From Candidatus Bathyarchaeum sp. (GTDB lineage: Archaea > Thermoproteota > Bathyarchaeia > Bathyarchaeales > Bathyarchaeaceae), in contig PIXS01000392.1 of assembly GCA_003096255.1 (NCBI GenBank), positions 1 to 13,373 of the forward strand: DNA of 13,373 bases. Direction: 5' to 3'. The position numbers and the translations under genes were made by a program. The notes beneath the pieces are model-generated. The model saw only the letters and a list, made by a program, of their open reading frames with translations. It did no database searches and was not told the DNA's origin. This document shows positions 7,079 through 12,263 of this stretch, piece by piece (the stretch's first letter is position 1; the number at the start of each line of letters is the position of its first letter).

Positions 7079-8971
7079 ATGGTGTTTCATGTGAAAAATG
7101 CACAAACCCACAAAAAAATCGTACCAAAGGCAATAGTTTTTCTTATGATTATTTTTACCGTATCCATAATGTTAGCTCCGTTGTCCCCAGTAAGTGCCCA
7201 AGACGGCAACGCAAGCCTCACCGGCACAATAACTGACATGGGCGTAGACACCGACGGTGACGGAATCTACGACACCCTAGACGTCGGAGTTGAAGTCAAT
7301 GTTACCACCGCAGGAACATACAAGGTGGAAGTTATTGGACTTCTTGATTCCTCATCCGATCTCGTTAGTGTTTCTAACCAGAACTCCACATACCTTGATG
7401 CTGGGGTTCAGGTAGTTTACGTCTCTCTGGACGGTCCAGCCATTTTCGAGTCATGGGTTGTTCCAGCCAACGTTTCCAACATCATCCTCTCCGAGTCTGG
7501 AAACCAACTGGATTCTTTGTCTAACGTTCCTTTGACTAATCCATATCTTATATCGAACTTCGGGCTTTTGCCTGCAACCCTTACAGGCACAATCACTGAT
7601 GAGGGTGTGGACACTGACGACAATGACCTGTATGATTATCTTCGTATAGGCGTGGAAGTTAACGTTACCACTGCAGGAACATACATGATTGACCTCGGCG
7701 GACTGTATGATGCGTCATTAAACGTTCTCAGCGGCTCAGCAGTGAATTCCACATATCTAAACGAAGGAATTCAGATAGTGTACGTTGACATCAACGGCGC
7801 AGAAATCTATGCAGCAACTGTCAGCCCTACAACCCTTGCAACAATCCTCCTTTACGACGAATCTAATAGAACACTCAGTGAGCTGCATGACATTACATTG
7901 CCCACTTCCTACACATACACTGACTTCCAGCGTCCAGTTATTGTCGTTGACATTGTTGAAGTGGAACGAAAGATAATGCTAGAGCAGGATGGAAGCATCT
8001 ACGTTACTAACGCTTACCTCATAAACAATGTTGGATTCTGGATAGAATACCTTGAACTTGGTTTCCCCGAAGGCGCCTACGACTTTGCTGTGCGGGACGA
8101 AATGGGAACTCTTACAACGTCAGAAGCAAACAATTTGATGAATGTGACTCTCAGGTACATTGTATACTCAAACGAAACAACAACACTCTATGTGAATTAC
8201 CATCTTCCATGGGACAGTCATGTCACTCAAGCAAACGGAGTCGACTTCGCCCTACAGTTTACTTTCTTTGAAGAATTCAACTCAACAATCGGAACTTTGA
8301 ATGTTGACGTAATTCTTCCAGAAGGCGCCAAATATCAGTCATCTACTTTGGACCCCGTTAACACCGAAGACGGCTTGACCTTCAGTTTCTCTGATGTGGA
8401 ACCTTCCGATGACCTCGGCTTCGAAATCAATTACAAATATGATGTGTTCTGGGGTTCATTCTACCCAACCATCTGGATGGGAATCGTAGCCGCAGTTGCG
8501 TCAGTATTTCTCTTCTTCAAGGGAGCACCAACAGCAATCTCCATTGCAACAATTCAGGTTCCCTCAACAGAAATCAGGAGCTTCATTGATTCATACGAAG
8601 AAAAAGCATCAATTCGTTCAGAGATTGAATCACTTGACGAACGGTTACGAAAAGGAAAGATTCCCAGACGCAGATACAAAGTCCGCAAAAAGATGCTGGA
8701 CTCCCGCCTTGCCACCGTTTCCAGAAATCTGACCACCCTCAGCGATAATATACGTCGTGCTGGTTCTAAGTACGCGAACATGATGAGGCAGATTGAGGTA
8801 GCTGAAGCAAACCTTGAGGGTGCAGAAAGGGACATGCAACGGGTGAAAGCACGTTACAGGCGCGGAGAAGTGTCGAAAGGTGCCTATGGAAAGCTTCTGG
8901 AAGAGTACCAAGGCAGAATTGAATCATCTGAAGCAACCATTGACGGAGTTCTATTGAGGCTCCGTGAATAG
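7079..8971 (+). CDS. Receptor-like surface protein with tandem repeats, one membrane helix and a cytoplasmic helical tail
   Basis: The 630-residue protein has a signal peptide (about 1-40, cleavage likely after SPVSA). Two tandem repeats follow (about 45-162 and 166-283) in exact 121-residue register: LTGTITD, GVEVNVTTAGTY and NSTYL recur in both. Each repeat starts with an acidic GVDTD turn (repeat 1 DTDGDGIYDTL) that resembles calcium-binding loops. A further beta-rich region (about 284-460) is followed by a membrane helix (464-480) and a 150-residue charged helical tail. The tail carries two SHOCT-like motifs, RKGKIPRRRYKVRKKML and RYRRGEVSKGAYGKLLEEY. Many N-X-S/T sequons suggest the outer part is N-glycosylated. 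ATG 7079 is used; GTG 7091 is a possible start. The architecture suggests an envelope sensor or structural protein. The exact function is unknown. Confidence 0.8.
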   Translation: MVFHVKNAQTHKKIVPKAIVFLMIIFTVSIMLAPLSPVSAQDGNASLTGTITDMGVDTDGDGIYDTLDVGVEVNVTTAGTYKVEVIGLLDSSSDLVSVSNQNSTYLDAGVQVVYVSLDGPAIFESWVVPANVSNIILSESGNQLDSLSNVPLTNPYLISNFGLLPATLTGTITDEGVDTDDNDLYDYLRIGVEVNVTTAGTYMIDLGGLYDASLNVLSGSAVNSTYLNEGIQIVYVDINGAEIYAATVSPTTLATILLYDESNRTLSELHDITLPTSYTYTDFQRPVIVVDIVEVERKIMLEQDGSIYVTNAYLINNVGFWIEYLELGFPEGAYDFAVRDEMGTLTTSEANNLMNVTLRYIVYSNETTTLYVNYHLPWDSHVTQANGVDFALQFTFFEEFNSTIGTLNVDVILPEGAKYQSSTLDPVNTEDGLTFSFSDVEPSDDLGFEINYKYDVFWGSFYPTIWMGIVAAVASVFLFFKGAPTAISIATIQVPSTEIRSFIDSYEEKASIRSEIESLDERLRKGKIPRRRYKVRKKMLDSRLATVSRNLTTLSDNIRRAGSKYANMMRQIEVAEANLEGAERDMQRVKARYRRGEVSKGAYGKLLEEYQGRIESSEATIDGVLLRLRE

Positions 8972-8993
8972 TCTTCTTTTTCTCTTTTTTTAC
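8972..8993 (+). terminator. T-rich termination region
   Basis: Two T-runs (TTTTT and TTTTTTT) separated by CTC follow directly on the stop codon of the surface-protein gene. There is no stem, which is typical of archaeal termination. It separates this gene from the ferredoxin. Confidence 0.45.
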
Positions 8994-8998
8994 AAAAC

Positions 8999-9007
8999 GT
9001 TTTTATT
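8999..9007 (+). promoter_or_regulatory. Possible TATA box of the ferredoxin gene
   Basis: GTTTTTATT lies about 50 bases before the ATG and predicts a transcript start near 9030, just before a GGAG ribosome site at 9040-9043. The region is AT-rich throughout, so the match is weak. Confidence 0.3.
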
Positions 9008-9054
9008 GCATTGCTTAATTTTGGTTAAAATCTAATAGTGGAGTTGATTAGATA

Positions 9055-9237
9055 ATGGTTGAAATCAAAGTCGATGTTGAGAAATGCACTGGATGCGAAT
9101 CATGCGTTGACACCTGCCCTGTTGGCGTTTACGAAATGAAAGACGGCAAGTCTGTTGCAGTAAACGTTGCCGACTGTCTCATCTGTCGCGCATGTGAGAT
9201 GGAGTGCCCAGAAGGCGCCATCGAAGTCATCGAGTAA
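9055..9237 (+). CDS. Two-cluster [4Fe-4S] ferredoxin
   Basis: The 60-residue protein carries two full CxxCxxCxxxCP motifs: CTGCESCVDTCP (residues 11-22) and CLICRACEMECP (41-52). This is the classic clostridial-type ferredoxin of about 55-62 residues, a soluble low-potential electron carrier. EGAIEVIE ends the protein as in many archaeal homologues. The ATG is preceded by GGAG eleven bases upstream. The gene has T-rich sequence before it and a hairpin with T-tract after it, so it appears to be transcribed alone. No neighbouring oxidoreductase identifies its partner; 2-oxoacid:ferredoxin oxidoreductases and hydrogenases are usual partners of the family. Confidence 0.95.
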   Translation: MVEIKVDVEKCTGCESCVDTCPVGVYEMKDGKSVAVNVADCLICRACEMECPEGAIEVIE

Positions 9238-9270
9238 ACAAACTCGCAACTTTCTGACTATCCCACAAAA

Positions 9271-9310
9271 GGGGAAGCAACCAGTTTTCCCCATCCTTTT
9301 CTCTAATTTT
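9271..9310 (+). terminator. Hairpin and T-rich terminator-like element after the ferredoxin gene
   Basis: GGGGAA (9271-9276) can pair with TTCCCC (9287-9292) around a ten-base loop. ATCCTTTTCTCTAATTTT follows. The stem-CCCCATC-T-tract shape resembles those at 5955-5980 and 11465-11501. Confidence 0.5.
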
Positions 9311-9360
9311 AGAAAAAATACTGTTTTCAACAATGTACCTTTATTAGGCTCCTAATATGA
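9311..9360 (+). repeat. Copy 2 of the 50-nt intergenic palindromic element
   Basis: AGAAAAAATACTG followed by TTTTCAACAAT, a seven-base spacer, then TATTAGGCTCCTAATA (9342-9357) and TGA. It matches copy 3 at 42 of 50 positions, and weaker similarity continues to about 9371. It lies between two convergent genes, with its palindrome end 49 bases beyond the stop of the leftward membrane/winged-helix gene (9407). Confidence 0.75.
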
Positions 9361-9406
9361 GCGAGCTGATTGTTTTTTTGTTAGTGGCTTGTTGAAGCGG
9401 TTTTTA

Positions 9407-9979
9407 TTATCTTAACCATTCGGCAAGAGTAACTTCGTTAGTGTTTCCTGTTTTTTCGAGAGTTACTATTCCTCTTTCGGCAAAACGTGCAACTATTCTA
9501 TGTGTTTTTAGTCTGCTGAGTCCCGTTTCGTGTCGAATATATTTCTGAAGATATTTTCCGTTATGTTTTTTCAGGGTGTTGAGTACTTTGCGTTCATCAT
9601 GGTTTAGCGTCTTCAGAACAGAGTCATAGGATGAAGAATTCTGAGATGTATGTATGTCGCTGATTGTTTGTGTTGCTTGAGTTTGGTTCTGTATTTCTGG
9701 GAATAAGAAAAAGTAAACAATGCCCCCGATTCCCACAATCACAATACCAACAGCTATTATTAGTAAAACTCCCCATGTTGCCAACAAGGGGTCATTGGTT
9801 TGGTAGCTCCCACTCATCCAATCTCCCATACAACTCCACATATTGCCAATCGAACCAGATTGATTTGGAGTCGTGGTGGTCGGAGTGAAAACGAATCCTG
9901 AAATTAAAAGAACAACCAATAGAAAGATTGCCGAAAATAGCAGAATTAGAAAGATGCTGATTTTCTTCAAAATTATCAA
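9407..9979 (-). CDS. Membrane-anchored winged-helix regulator candidate
   Basis: The 190-residue protein has two membrane helices (about 6-30 and 68-92). They enclose a loop with a Met/Cys/Trp-rich stretch, NMWSCMGDWMSG (46-57), that is probably extracytoplasmic. After a polar linker, residues 118-190 form a MarR-like winged helix (LNHDERKVLNTLKKHNGKYLQKYIRHETGLSRLKTHRIVARFAERGIV...). The C-terminal domain should lie in the cytoplasm and could bind DNA directly. A one-component sensor reading an outside signal fits this layout. Metal sensing by the Met/Cys loop is my inference. It starts at TTG 9979, close behind TTATATAA; a TTG three codons in is an alternative. It is divergent, across 53 bases, from a CDF-type transporter, and may control that gene and the SHOCT genes beyond. 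Confidence 0.78.
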   Translation of the reverse strand: MIILKKISIFLILLFSAIFLLVVLLISGFVFTPTTTTPNQSGSIGNMWSCMGDWMSGSYQTNDPLLATWGVLLIIAVGIVIVGIGGIVYFFLFPEIQNQTQATQTISDIHTSQNSSSYDSVLKTLNHDERKVLNTLKKHNGKYLQKYIRHETGLSRLKTHRIVARFAERGIVTLEKTGNTNEVTLAEWLR

Positions 9980-10032
9980 CTATTATATAACCTGAAAACT
10001 ATTTAATTGCATCTATTTTCTGGTGAAAAACA
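9980..10032. promoter_or_regulatory. Divergent promoter region between the winged-helix and transporter genes
   Basis: Only 53 bases separate the two starts. TTATATAA (9983-9990) reads as a TATA element on both strands, and CTATTTAAT (9999-10007) is another candidate for the rightward gene. GGTGA (10022-10026) is the ribosome site of the GTG at 10033. Both promoters must overlap, which makes mutual regulation likely. Confidence 0.4.
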
Positions 10033-10635
10033 GTGAAGTCAAATGCTGGTCTAAGAAAGAAAGCTTTGTTTCTTGTTTGGATTGGCGAAATATGGAATGT
10101 TTTTGAAGCAACTATAGCGATATGGGCAGCCTTGATTGCGGGTAGTGTGGCTTTGCTCGCTTTTGGTTTAGACAGTCTGATTGAGTTGTTTGCTGGGGCA
10201 GTTATGATTTGGCGGTTTTGGAAAGAAAGGGAAGACAAAGACGATGCCTCAGAAAGAAAGGCGCTCAGACTAATTGGAGTAACTTTCTTTTTGCTTGCAG
10301 CATTCATAGTGGTTCAGTCAATCGCTACGTTATTAGGCTATTTTAGTCCGCCACAAGAAAGTGTTGTCGGCATTTATGTTACAGTAGCAAGTGCGATTCT
10401 GATGACTGTCTTATTCGTATACAAAAATCGAATTGCTAACCAAATAGGTTCGCGGGCTTTAAGGGCTGAAGCTTACCAGAGTTTGGTTTGTGATTTACAA
10501 GACCTTATTGTTCTTGTAGGTTTAGGTCTCAACAGCCTCTTCGCTTGGTGGTGGGCAGACCCAGTCATGGCTTTGGCCCTTGTTCCCTTCTTGATTAAGG
10601 AAGGTTTAGAATCTTTTGAAGACGAAGAAGACTAA
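10033..10635 (+). CDS. CDF-type cation transporter without cytoplasmic C-terminal domain
   Basis: The 200-residue protein has six hydrophobic segments. GSVALLAFGLDSLIELFAG (37-55) is helix 2 of a cation diffusion facilitator, and LRAEAYQSLVCDLQDLIVLVGL (143-164) is helix 5. LNSLFAWWWADPVMALA (166-182) then leads into helix 6. The usual HxxxD metal pairs are replaced by D47-x3-E51 and Q149-x3-C153. I recall a subgroup of short CDF-like cation transporters sharing the DxxxE and Qxx(x)C pattern, so this is probably a family trait and not decay. The usual cytoplasmic dimer domain is missing. Metal specificity cannot be read from this. The GTG start has GGTGA six bases upstream. The gene is divergent from the membrane winged-helix protein and ends six bases before the GTTTCA array of the first SHOCT gene. 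Confidence 0.83.
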   Translation: MKSNAGLRKKALFLVWIGEIWNVFEATIAIWAALIAGSVALLAFGLDSLIELFAGAVMIWRFWKEREDKDDASERKALRLIGVTFFLLAAFIVVQSIATLLGYFSPPQESVVGIYVTVASAILMTVLFVYKNRIANQIGSRALRAEAYQSLVCDLQDLIVLVGLGLNSLFAWWWADPVMALALVPFLIKEGLESFEDEED

Positions 10636-10636
10636 A

Positions 10637-10679
10637 AACTGTTTCAAAACCGTTTCATAACTGTTTCAGTATACTTTCA
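10637..10679 (+). promoter_or_regulatory. Phased GTTTCA repeat array, promoter of the first SHOCT gene
   Basis: GTTTCA occurs at 10641, 10652 and 10663, and CTTTCA at 10674. Every step is exactly 11 bases, so all copies face one side of the helix. Each perfect copy sits in AAC(T/C)GTTTCAN. The first 33 bases match 11088-11120 at 29 positions, and both blocks lie at the same distance from their ATG (78 bases from the first GTTTCA). TTTCATAAG at the end may be the TATA region. A shared activator or repressor is inferred. Confidence 0.65.
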
Positions 10680-10718
10680 TAAGATGTCATACTCAATTAC
10701 TCAGGTAGGTGATTTAGA

Positions 10719-10910
10719 ATGTGTATGTCATGCGGTTGGGGATGGCTTCCTCTTCTAGCTTTGTCTACATGCAGTACGTCGCACGTTCACTCTCATAGTG
10801 AACACGTCCACAATAGCGAAAACGCCTTAGAAATACTCAAGCAAAGATATGCTAAGGGCGAAATAGACCGAGCAACATATTTGGAAATGAAAAAAGATCT
10901 GGAACAATAA
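10719..10910 (+). CDS. Small His/Cys-rich SHOCT-domain protein
   Basis: The 63-residue protein opens with MCMSCGWGWLPLLAL, a hydrophobic stretch shorter than a normal membrane helix. A Cys/His-rich linker follows, with Cys 2, 5 and 18 and His 22, 24, 26, 29 and 31. The C-terminal SHOCT motif is ALEILKQRYAKGEIDRATYLEMKKDLEQ (36-63). SHOCT domains are short helical oligomerisation modules found at protein ends. The clustered His and Cys suggest metal binding; this is an inference. The ATG is supported by AGGTGAT five bases upstream. Its promoter carries the GTTTCA array shared with the secreted peptide gene. It is a paralogue of the SHOCT protein at 11527, but the shorter hydrophobic part may mean a peripheral location or partial loss of the membrane segment. 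Confidence 0.75.
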   Translation: MCMSCGWGWLPLLALSTCSTSHVHSHSEHVHNSENALEILKQRYAKGEIDRATYLEMKKDLEQ

Positions 10911-10917
10911 AAAAATT

Positions 10918-10964
10918 GGTTCTGCAAAAACTGAGTTTCAAAGCAGAATCAACAAACATTTTTT
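10918..10964 (+). terminator. Possible hairpin and T-run terminator
   Basis: TTCTGC (10920-10925) can pair with GCAGAA (10943-10948), and TTTTTT follows at 10959-10964. It lies just after the first SHOCT gene. The 17-base loop is long, so the T-run may be what matters. Confidence 0.3.
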
Positions 10965-11079
10965 GCTAGACTTTAATCCTACAACTTGTAAAAGATTTTT
11001 TTCTTGGACATTGTTGTTGTCGGCCAACATCAAACATCTATTGCAGTCGTTAATTTGCCCATTGAAGAATCGACGAACT

Positions 11080-11119
11080 GTTTACTAAACTGTTTCACAA
11101 CCGTTTCATTTTTGTTTCA
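11080..11119 (+). promoter_or_regulatory. Phased GTTTCA repeat array, promoter of the secreted-peptide/SHOCT operon
   Basis: GTTTCA occurs at 11092, 11103 and 11114 in 11-base steps, with a degenerate GTTTAC at 11080. The array aligns with the one at 10637-10679 without gaps, and the first perfect repeat again lies 78 bases before the ATG (11170). TTCTTAAG (11127-11134) occupies the place of TTCATAAG in the other promoter. Confidence 0.65.
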
Positions 11120-11169
11120 GCGAACGTTCTTAAGACTCCTATAACGGTGTTATAGATGGTGATGAATTG

Positions 11170-11481
11170 ATGAAAACAAAAATCGTAATCGCTTTGATAA
11201 CCGTTGTTGCCTTAGGTGTTTTGGCAACCGGAATAGTACTTGCCCATAATCCAACTCCGGCAACCAATTACCCCACAGGTCCCTATGATCCAGACACAGG
11301 ATATTATGGATGGGGTCGTGGATGCTACGGCTACAATCAAGAATATTACCGATATCCACCAACTCAAGACCCCGACACAACAGAACAACCGCAACCTCCG
11401 GTACCGCCACAACCAACAATACCAACAGACCCCAATTACTACTATCCCCGCGGCTACGGACGAGGATGCTGGGGCTGGTAA
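11170..11481 (+). CDS. Secreted or lipid-facing small Pro/Tyr/Gly-rich protein with two GRGC motifs
   Basis: The 103-residue protein has an N-terminal signal or anchor (about 4-25, possible cleavage after VLA). The rest is low in complexity: Pro, Tyr, Gly and Gln rich. Two aromatic GRGC blocks bracket a proline-rich middle: YYGWGRGCYGY (45-55) and GYGRGCWGW at the very end (95-103). The only two cysteines, C52 and C100, sit in these blocks and could pair or bind a metal. I do not recognise a family. The ATG has GGTGAT six bases upstream; a TTG directly before it is the alternative start. It carries the GTTTCA-array promoter and is followed after 45 bases by a SHOCT membrane protein, so a shared envelope role is likely. 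Confidence 0.7.
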   Translation: MKTKIVIALITVVALGVLATGIVLAHNPTPATNYPTGPYDPDTGYYGWGRGCYGYNQEYYRYPPTQDPDTTEQPQPPVPPQPTIPTDPNYYYPRGYGRGCWGW

Positions 11482-11501
11482 ACCCCCATCTCTTCTTTTT
11501 T
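11465..11501 (+). terminator. Hairpin and T-tract overlapping the stop codon of the secreted-peptide gene
   Basis: GATG-ct-GGGG (11465-11474) can pair with CCCC-CATC (11483-11490) around ctggtaaa. TCTTCTTTTTT follows. The stem covers the stop codon. If active it would reduce read-through into the SHOCT gene that begins at 11527. Confidence 0.5.
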
Positions 11502-11526
11502 CATAAATTGGAGGTGAATTGATTTG

Positions 11527-11760
11527 ATGTGGTTTGGTTGGGGTTTCATGTTTTGGGGACCAGTATGTTTACTGTTACTTGCTGTAGGCATCTATTACCT
11601 AGTGACTTCCTCTTCTCGAAGAACAAGCTGTTCAGAACATTCTCATAGTCAGCAGCCACAACACTATGGCGGAAGAGCAATTGAACTCCTAAAAGAACGA
11701 TACGCTAAAGGCGAAATATCAAAAGAACAGTTCCTGCAAATGAAAAAAGAACTACAGTAA
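11527..11760 (+). CDS. SHOCT-domain small membrane protein
   Basis: The 77-residue protein has an aromatic/Gly N-terminus (MWFGWGFMFWG) running into one membrane helix (about 7-27). A Ser/His-rich linker (His 38, 40 and 46, Cys 35) follows, then a C-terminal SHOCT motif, AIELLKERYAKGEISKEQFLQMKKELQ (51-77). This is the usual architecture of short archaeal and bacterial SHOCT membrane proteins, often found beside copper or other metal genes; their job is not established. GGAGGTGA (11510-11517) is a strong ribosome site and serves either ATG 11527 or the adjacent TTG 11524. It probably depends on the GTTTCA promoter of the gene 45 bases upstream, modulated by the hairpin between them. Confidence 0.85.
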   Translation: MWFGWGFMFWGPVCLLLLAVGIYYLVTSSSRRTSCSEHSHSQQPQHYGGRAIELLKERYAKGEISKEQFLQMKKELQ

Positions 11761-11763
11761 AAA

Positions 11764-11809
11764 GTCCACAACGTGTAGGACACACTATTTCCCTTTTTTA
11801 TCATTTTTT
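11764..11809 (+). terminator. Hairpin followed by T-runs after the second SHOCT gene
   Basis: GTCCACA (11764-11770) pairs with TGTaGGAC (11774-11781) with one bulged base. TTTTTT (11794-11799) and TTTTTT (11804-11809) follow. This probably ends the transcript starting at the second GTTTCA promoter. Confidence 0.45.
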
Positions 11810-11828
11810 AATTAGGATGTGAAAATTT

Positions 11829-12122
11829 ATGGTCTTTATCTACTGCAGAACCTCAGATGACCTTAAACAGGTTGGCCAGTTTCTTTGTAGGGCAAATTCT
11901 GTTACAGGCAACAATAGTGACAACTCTTGGGTTGTTAACGAGTCTGACGACGATTGCTGGGTTATAGCAACAACCTGTAACCTGTCTACAGCGGGCATGT
12001 TATCCCGTGTTAGAGATGATGTAATTTGCATTGAAGTTGACGACGATTGCGCTCCAAAGGTGATTGAACCCCTCATCAAAAAATATGGTTTTGACAATCT
12101 AAAATGGCTATTAACCAAATAG
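11829..12122 (+). CDS. Small Cys- and Asp-rich protein, function unknown
   Basis: The 97-residue protein has no signal peptide or membrane helix. It begins with MVFIYCRTSDDLKQVGQFL, which reads as a beta strand and helix. It carries six cysteines (6, 20, 43, 50, 67 and 74) and acidic runs (ESDDDCW and EVDDDCAPKVIEPLIKKYGF). The strand/helix alternation suggests a small alpha/beta domain; the cysteines are not in a known metal motif. The ATG is preceded by AGGATGTGA at about ten bases. It follows the SHOCT gene by 68 bases across a likely terminator, so it may have its own promoter in the AT-rich gap. I do not recognise a family. The gene call rests on ribosome site, start codon and protein-like composition. 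Confidence 0.6.
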   Translation: MVFIYCRTSDDLKQVGQFLCRANSVTGNNSDNSWVVNESDDDCWVIATTCNLSTAGMLSRVRDDVICIEVDDDCAPKVIEPLIKKYGFDNLKWLLTK

Positions 12123-12195
12123 ACTACATGTTTGAATAATTTGGGACCAAACCCCCCATCAAAAAAGACCTTACTTCAATCATCTTGTCAGTTTC

Positions 12196-12245
12196 AGAAA
12201 AAATACTGTTTTCAACAATCTGCTGCTATTAGGAACCTAATATAA
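12196..12245 (+). repeat. Copy 3 of the 50-nt intergenic palindromic element
   Basis: The first 24 bases equal copy 2. After a seven-base variable spacer comes TATTAGGAACCTAATA (12227-12242). The two central bases differ from the other copies (AA for CT) but both seven-base arms are intact. It lies between convergent genes, with the palindrome 21 bases beyond the stop of the leftward deacetylase gene. Weaker similarity to copy 2 continues to about 12257. Confidence 0.75.
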
Positions 12246-12263
12246 ACGGCATGATTAAGATTC

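Noticed and set aside
7009..7236. A 75-codon plus-strand frame overlapping the start of the surface-protein gene.
   Set aside because: Its product is basic, Asn/Lys-rich and without domains, while the overlapping frame gives a clear signal peptide and repeats.
11004..11143. An open stretch from TTG 11004, beginning LDIVVVGQHQTSIAVVNLPIEES, faintly like the start of a glutamyl-tRNA reductase.
   Set aside because: It has only about 46 codons and no ribosome site. It runs through the GTTTCA promoter array to a stop at 11141-11143, and the resemblance is limited to a few residues. It may be chance or a decayed remnant and is not annotated.
11240..11522. Two further long open frames over the secreted-peptide gene (Gln/Thr/Asn/Ile-rich and Arg/Thr/Ser/Leu-rich).
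   Set aside because: The repetitive Pro/Tyr/Gly codons leave the other frames open by chance. Only the frame starting at 11170 has a signal peptide and a correctly placed ribosome site.
6902..12245. The three 50-nt elements as CRISPR repeats or insertion-sequence ends.
   Set aside because: They lie kilobases apart with ordinary genes between them, lack regular spacers, and no transposase or Cas gene is present.
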